Assembly: GCF_003850045.1 (NCBI RefSeq)
Contig: NZ_RQJX01000005.1
Span: 62,001 to 126,000, forward strand
Length of the DNA: 64,000 nt
Origin: Aeromicrobium camelliae
GTDB taxonomy: Bacteria > Actinomycetota > Actinomycetes > Propionibacteriales > Nocardioidaceae
Direction: 5' to 3'
The notes below the pieces were generated by a model, which did no database searches, had not been told where the DNA came from, and was given only the letters and a program-made list of their open reading frames with translations. Positions 59,415-64,000 of the stretch are shown in pieces (positions within the stretch are counted from its first letter, which is position 1; every line of letters starts with the position of its first letter). The position numbers were made by a program, and so were the translations under genes.

Positions 59415-59566
59415 GCGCCAGTCGTGCTCGCATGAGCCAGGGAACCCGGTGAGAGTCCGGGACTGACGCGCAGCGGTGAGGGTGACGGGCGGAGCAACAC
59501 GCCACTGGACTTGTTCTGGGAAGGCGCTCCGTTCGGCGGAACCCGAGTCCGAAGACCTGCTGGCCG
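59415..59566 (+). ncRNA. Cobalamin riboswitch upstream of the B12 importer
   Basis: B12-box sequence GCCAGGGAACCCGGTGAGAG, a central segment GACGCGCAGCGGTGAGGG, and the terminal CCGAGTCCGAAGACCTGC are characteristic of cobalamin riboswitches. GCCAG/CTGGC can close P1. It ends 67 bases before the substrate-binding gene start and should reduce its expression when cobalamin is abundant. Confidence 0.88.
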
Positions 59567-59632
59567 CACGTTCGCGTGCGTCATCCGCCCCTCACGGCTC
59601 CGCGTACGAGCCTCGGACGAAAGGGACCTGTC

Positions 59633-60613
59633 ATGGTCGTCCGTTCCCGCATCCTGCCCTCCCTCGTGGCCTCGGCCGTCCTGCTCGCCGGGTGTGCCGG
59701 CGCGCCGGCCGCCGACGACAAGACCGCGACCGCGGAGGGCTATCCCGTCGAGCTTTCGAGCTGCGGCATGACCTCCACGGTCACCGACCGCCCCGCCCGA
59801 GCCATCACGATGAACCAGGGCGCCACGGAGGTCGCGTTGGCGCTGGGCGTCGAGGATCAGCTCGCCGGCACCGCCTACCTCGACGACGCCATCCCCGAGC
59901 AGTGGCAAGCCGCCTACGAGTCGGTCCCGGTGCTCGCCGACGCCTACCCCGACGGTGAGACCGTGCTCAGCGCCCGGCCCGACTTCGTCTACGCCTCCTA
60001 CGCCTCGGCCTTCGACGCCGAGGCGGCGGGGGACCGCGCCGAACTCGAGAAGTCCGGCATCGCCAGCTACGTCTCGCCCCTCGGCTGCCAGTCCGACGAG
60101 AAGCCGGAGGTCGCCTGGGAGACGGTGTGGCAGGAGATCGCCGACGTCGCCGAGGCTTTCGGTGTGCCTGACCGGGCCGCGCAGATCCGTGACGAGCAGC
60201 AGGCCACCCTCGACGAACTCGCCGCCGATGCGCCGGGCGACGGTCTGCGGGTCTTCTGGTTCGACTCTGGCGACAAGACGGCGTTCGCCGGCGCCGGAGC
60301 CGGGGGACCGCAGCTCATCCTCGACGCCGTCGGTGCCGAGAACGTCTTCGCCGACATCGACAAGGCGTGGGCGGACGTCAGCTGGGAGCAGGTCATCGAG
60401 GCCGATCCGGACGTCATCGTGTTCGCCGACGCCGGTTTCTCCAGCGCCGACGAGAAGAAGGCGCTCCTGCGCGACGATCCCGCGCTGAGTCAACTGACGG
60501 CCGTGCGCGAGGAGCGCTTCGTGACCGTGCCGTTCACCGCCACCACTCCCGGGGTGCGGCTCATCGAGGGCGCCACCACGGTCGCCGATCAGCTGACCGG
60601 TCTGGCGCGATGA
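59633..60613 (+). CDS. Cobalamin ABC transporter substrate-binding lipoprotein
   Basis: A 326-residue type III (BtuF/FhuD-like) binding protein. Lipobox LLAGCAG near residue 20. PARAITMNQGATEVALALGV, ARPDFVYASYASAF and FWFDSGDKTAFAGAG define the two lobes joined by a helix. The riboswitch directly upstream argues for corrinoid ligand. ATG at 59633 has AAGGGA upstream. Coupled to the permease (ATGA). Confidence 0.85.
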   Translation: MVVRSRILPSLVASAVLLAGCAGAPAADDKTATAEGYPVELSSCGMTSTVTDRPARAITMNQGATEVALALGVEDQLAGTAYLDDAIPEQWQAAYESVPVLADAYPDGETVLSARPDFVYASYASAFDAEAAGDRAELEKSGIASYVSPLGCQSDEKPEVAWETVWQEIADVAEAFGVPDRAAQIRDEQQATLDELAADAPGDGLRVFWFDSGDKTAFAGAGAGGPQLILDAVGAENVFADIDKAWADVSWEQVIEADPDVIVFADAGFSSADEKKALLRDDPALSQLTAVREERFVTVPFTATTPGVRLIEGATTVADQLTGLAR

Positions 60614-61661
60614 CCGGCACGACCGTCGCCCGCAGCGCTCGCGTGGGGAGTCGGTCTGTGCCCGTCGCCGTCTTGGCTCTCGTGCTGGTGGCCACGATGG
60701 TCGTCGCGCTCGCGATCGGGTCGGTCCACCTTCCGCTGTCGACGGTGCTCGATGTCGTGGTGCGCCGACTCGGTCTCGCCGACCTCCCGGTGGAACCGGT
60801 CGATGACCGGATCGTGTGGCAGTTGCGCATGCCGCGTGTGCTCGGCGCCGCTGCCGTCGGCGCCGGTCTGGCGATCGTCGGCGTGGTGTTGCAGTCGATC
60901 ACCCGGAACGACCTTGCCGACCCGTACCTGCTGGGAATCTCCGGCGGCGCGACCGTCGGTGCGGTCTCGGTGCTGGTGCTCGGGTTCGGCGGCGGTCTCG
61001 CGGCCACCACCGCGCTCACCGGCGGGGCGTTCGCGGGAGCGCTCGCCTCGCTTGCCGTGGTCCTGGTCGTGGCCGCCGGACGCACCGGCGCGCTGACGCC
61101 CTCACGCACGGTCCTGGCCGGTGTCGCCGTGGGCCAGGTGTGTGCGGCGTACACGTCGTTCGTCGTGATCTTCAGCGGCGAGCACGATGCCGCCCGCCGC
61201 GTGCTGAGCTGGACGCTGGGTTCGGTCGCGGGAGTGCGCTGGGGTTCGGCGGTCTTCCTCGTGGTGGTCGCGATCGTCGCCGTGATCGCGCTGTGGTGCG
61301 TGTCCTCGACACTCGACGCCTTCGCCTTCGGCGAGGTCGCCGCCTCCTCCTTGGGGGTCGGCGTGGCGGCCTTCCGTTGGATCGTGCTGACTGGGACCGC
61401 GCTCGTCGTGGCCGCGCTGGTGTCCTTCAGCGGAGCGATCGGCTTCGTGGGGCTCGTGGTGCCGCACGTCGCGCGGATCCTGCTCGGCCCCCGGCACACG
61501 ATCCTGCTTCCGGCGAGCGCCCTCGGTGGCGCCATTTTGCTGGTCTGGGCCGACACCGTCGCCCGATCGCTCGTTCCCGGCCAGGAGCTCCCGGTCGGGG
61601 TGGTCACGGCGGCGGTCGGAGCGCCGTTGTTCGCGTATCTGCTCTGGAGAGGGGCGCGCAC

Positions 61662-61665
<4 letters not shown>
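60610..61665 (+). CDS. Cobalamin ABC transporter permease
   Basis: A 351-residue FecCD/BtuC-family permease with about ten membrane segments. RMPRVLGAAAVGAGLAIVGV, NDLADPYLLGISGGATVGA and GAIGFVGLVVPHVARILLG are hallmark segments. ATG at 60610 overlaps the binding-protein stop. Confidence 0.9.
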
Positions 61666-62434
<769 letters not shown>

Positions 62435-62453
<19 letters not shown>

Positions 62454-63088
62454 TCGTCGCGATGAGCGTGGACGCCGTGACCGACCACGCGGCGCTCGCG
62501 GAGCTGGCCGAGGTCGTCGGTGCCTCCGTGGCCTATCTGCAGGTCGGGGACCCGTCGCTCACCAAGGCGCTCGATGCGCTGGCAGCCGAGGGCGCGACGA
62601 CGGTGCGGCTGGTGCGATTACCCGCTCACGGCCCGGCCCCCGCGCGCTCCTGGCTGCGGCGCGTGGCGGCCCATTGGGTGCGCGAGCACCCGGGGGTGGA
62701 AGTGGAGGTGGTCGCCTCGGCCGTCACCGGCCGGGAAGCGCCGCTGGAGTCCCCGGCCTGGGAGGACCTGCCCGGCTTCCGCCACCACGTCCTCGTGTGC
62801 CGCGGGCCCCGCTGCTCGGCCAAGGGCTCCGTCGAGACGGCGCAAGCCCTGTCGGCGGCCCTCGACAGCCGCGGCCTCGGCGACGACGACGTGCTCGTCA
62901 CGCAGACGGGATGCCTGTTCCCGTGCAATCACGCGCCCGTGGTCGCAGTGCATCCGGATGATGCGTGGTACGGGCCCGTCCATCCTGCTGACGTCGACCG
63001 GCTCGTCGAGGACCATCTCATCGCCGGAGGACGGCTCGAGGATCTCGCCCGGCCGAGGTCCGCCCGTGCCTTTGGCGGAACTTCCTGA
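62435..63088 (+). CDS. CbiX-like / (2Fe-2S) ferredoxin-domain protein
   Basis: A 217-residue two-part protein. Residues 1-110 resemble the sirohydrochlorin chelatase-like CbiX fold (LAELAEVVGASVAYLQVGDP, LPAHGPAPARSWL), though the usual catalytic His pair is not obvious. Residues about 120-190 form a thioredoxin-like [2Fe-2S] ferredoxin domain with cysteines in CRGPRCSAKGS and TGCLFPCNHAPV. Overlapping the transporter ATPase gene, it is under the B12 riboswitch; a role in cobalt removal, reduction or insertion is inferred. Confidence 0.75.
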
Positions 63089-63100
63089 CCGGGCGCCGTC

Positions 63101-64000
63101 TCACGTCATCCGTCGCAGCAGCACGACGCCGTCCTTGACCTTCGCCGTCTGTCCGTCCGGCCCCACGGCCTCGCGCCGACGGATCTCCTCGATGACGACC
63201 TCCCAATGGGAGGGGTCGAGGGCCAGTTCGGCGACCTCCTCCGCGGGTGTCAGCAGAGCCGGCTCCTGCTGCGGAACGTCCGCGTCGGGATCACGCCGCC
63301 ACGCCCACGGCGGGATGTCGTCCTCGTTCTCGAACACGTGAGAGACCAACAGGAGGTGACCTCCCGGCCGGATGTGCGCCGCCGCGCGCTGGAGGATCTG
63401 TGTACGGGGGAGCTCGACCGTGGAGTGGAAGAACGACGCGGTCACCAGATCGAACGACCCCTCTGGCTGCCAGCTGGCGAGATCATGGGCGATCCAGGTG
63501 ATCCGGTCGCCTACGCCTCGCTGCCGGGCACCGTCGGCACCTCGCGTGACCGCCGTGGACGAGATGTCGACAGCGGTCACCTGCCAGCCGTGCTCGGCCA
63601 GCCAGACGGCGTCGCCGCCCTCCCCGCAGCCGAGGTCGAGCGCCTCGCCCGGGCCGAGCGCGGCGACGACGTCGGCCGTCGTCGGATTGACCCGGCCGGA
63701 CCAGACCCGGTGGTTGTTGGCGTACCGGCCCTCCCAGTACTTCTCAGGAGTCGTGTCCTCGGCTCGGTCCGTGCGACCGGCCACGGCGTCGTCGAAATCC
63801 TCGGTCACCAGCGCCATGTTGGCGACGGCCCCGGCCGTGACGCCCGCGGCGATCGAGATCGGCACGTTGGCGCCGGGGTTCACGACGTTCCCGGCCGCCC
63901 AGATCCGGCGATGGCTGGTCTGCCCGGTCGGGTCGACGCTGATGAAGCTCCCGACGGGGGAATCGGCGCGCTCGAGGTCGAGACCGGCGAGGAACTCGTC
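63101..64000 (-). CDS. Thioredoxin-reductase-like domain fused to class I SAM methyltransferase (5' end outside window)
   Basis: The frame is open to the window edge, so only the last 299 residues are seen. The first about 60 residues are the C-terminal end of an FAD/NAD(P) thioredoxin-reductase-like oxidoreductase (RRIWAAGNVVNPGANVPISI, AAGVTAGAVANMALV). Residues about 85-299 form a class I methyltransferase with LGPGEALDLGCGEGGDAVWL, VTAVDISSTAV and PGGHLLLVSHVFEN. The same fusion occurs in other actinobacteria, function unknown. GTG at 63883 is only an internal codon. It converges on the B12 importer operon. Confidence 0.82.
   Translation of the reverse strand, partial: DEFLAGLDLERADSPVGSFISVDPTGQTSHRRIWAAGNVVNPGANVPISIAAGVTAGAVANMALVTEDFDDAVAGRTDRAEDTTPEKYWEGRYANNHRVWSGRVNPTTADVVAALGPGEALDLGCGEGGDAVWLAEHGWQVTAVDISSTAVTRGADGARQRGVGDRITWIAHDLASWQPEGSFDLVTASFFHSTVELPRTQILQRAAAHIRPGGHLLLVSHVFENEDDIPPWAWRRDPDADVPQQEPALLTPAEEVAELALDPSHWEVVIEEIRRREAVGPDGQTAKVKDGVVLLRRMT

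Overview
The window is high-GC (about 70 percent by eye), densely packed actinobacterial DNA. Many adjacent genes overlap by ATGA or GTGA. Several genes have a TANNNT -10 element six to seven bases before the start codon, the signature of leaderless transcripts. An XRE regulator/HBHA-like gene pair, a DUF2516 gene, a DUF3516 helicase and a dispersed GTGGTCTCGATACG inverted repeat fit the Nocardioidaceae (for example Aeromicrobium or a relative). This placement is an inference; no rRNA or tRNA gene is present to confirm it.

Layout. 1-5.5 kb: end of a zinc-type dehydrogenase, then a three-gene aldarate operon (kdgD, semialdehyde dehydrogenase, talarate/galactarate dehydratase) converting galactarate/talarate-type acids to 2-oxoglutarate, then a mannose-1-phosphate guanylyltransferase. 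5.7-24 kb: mostly core genes: asparaginase, XRE/HBHA pair, GT4 glycosyltransferase divergent from a glycogen-debranching-type enzyme, MerR and PadR regulators, BCCT transporter, DUF3516 helicase, a MaoC/acyl-CoA dehydrogenase/SDR operon, methionine aminopeptidase, amidase and rhodanese-type tRNA hydroxylase. 24-30 kb: a secreted LGFP/FG-GAP/BNR protein split by a frameshift, a GH16-like protein and an acyl-CoA oxidase. 30-39 kb: a ROK regulator divergent from a ribose-type ABC transporter operon with two TIM-barrel isomerases and a Gfo/Idh/MocA oxidoreductase, a sugar or polyol catabolic unit.

39-63 kb is a cobalamin and metal island. A riboswitch-led operon (chelatase, cobO, a CobB-CobC fusion, cobA, phosphatase, DUF4333 lipoprotein, cobT) lies between cobD/cobU and cobL/cobM. 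The converging cobG-cobH-cobIJ operon sits directly downstream of a Zur-type zinc-uptake operon of the AztABCD kind with two AztD paralogues. A second riboswitch then controls a BtuFCD-like importer ending in a CbiX-like/ferredoxin-domain protein. The window closes in a thioredoxin-reductase-like/methyltransferase fusion that runs off the end.

The gene content implies aerobic, late-cobalt-insertion corrin synthesis plus B12 salvage. cobN, cobF, cobK, cobQ and cobS are not in the window, and the encoded CobG lacks the iron-sulfur half of its family. No mobile element, CRISPR array, tRNA or rRNA was found.
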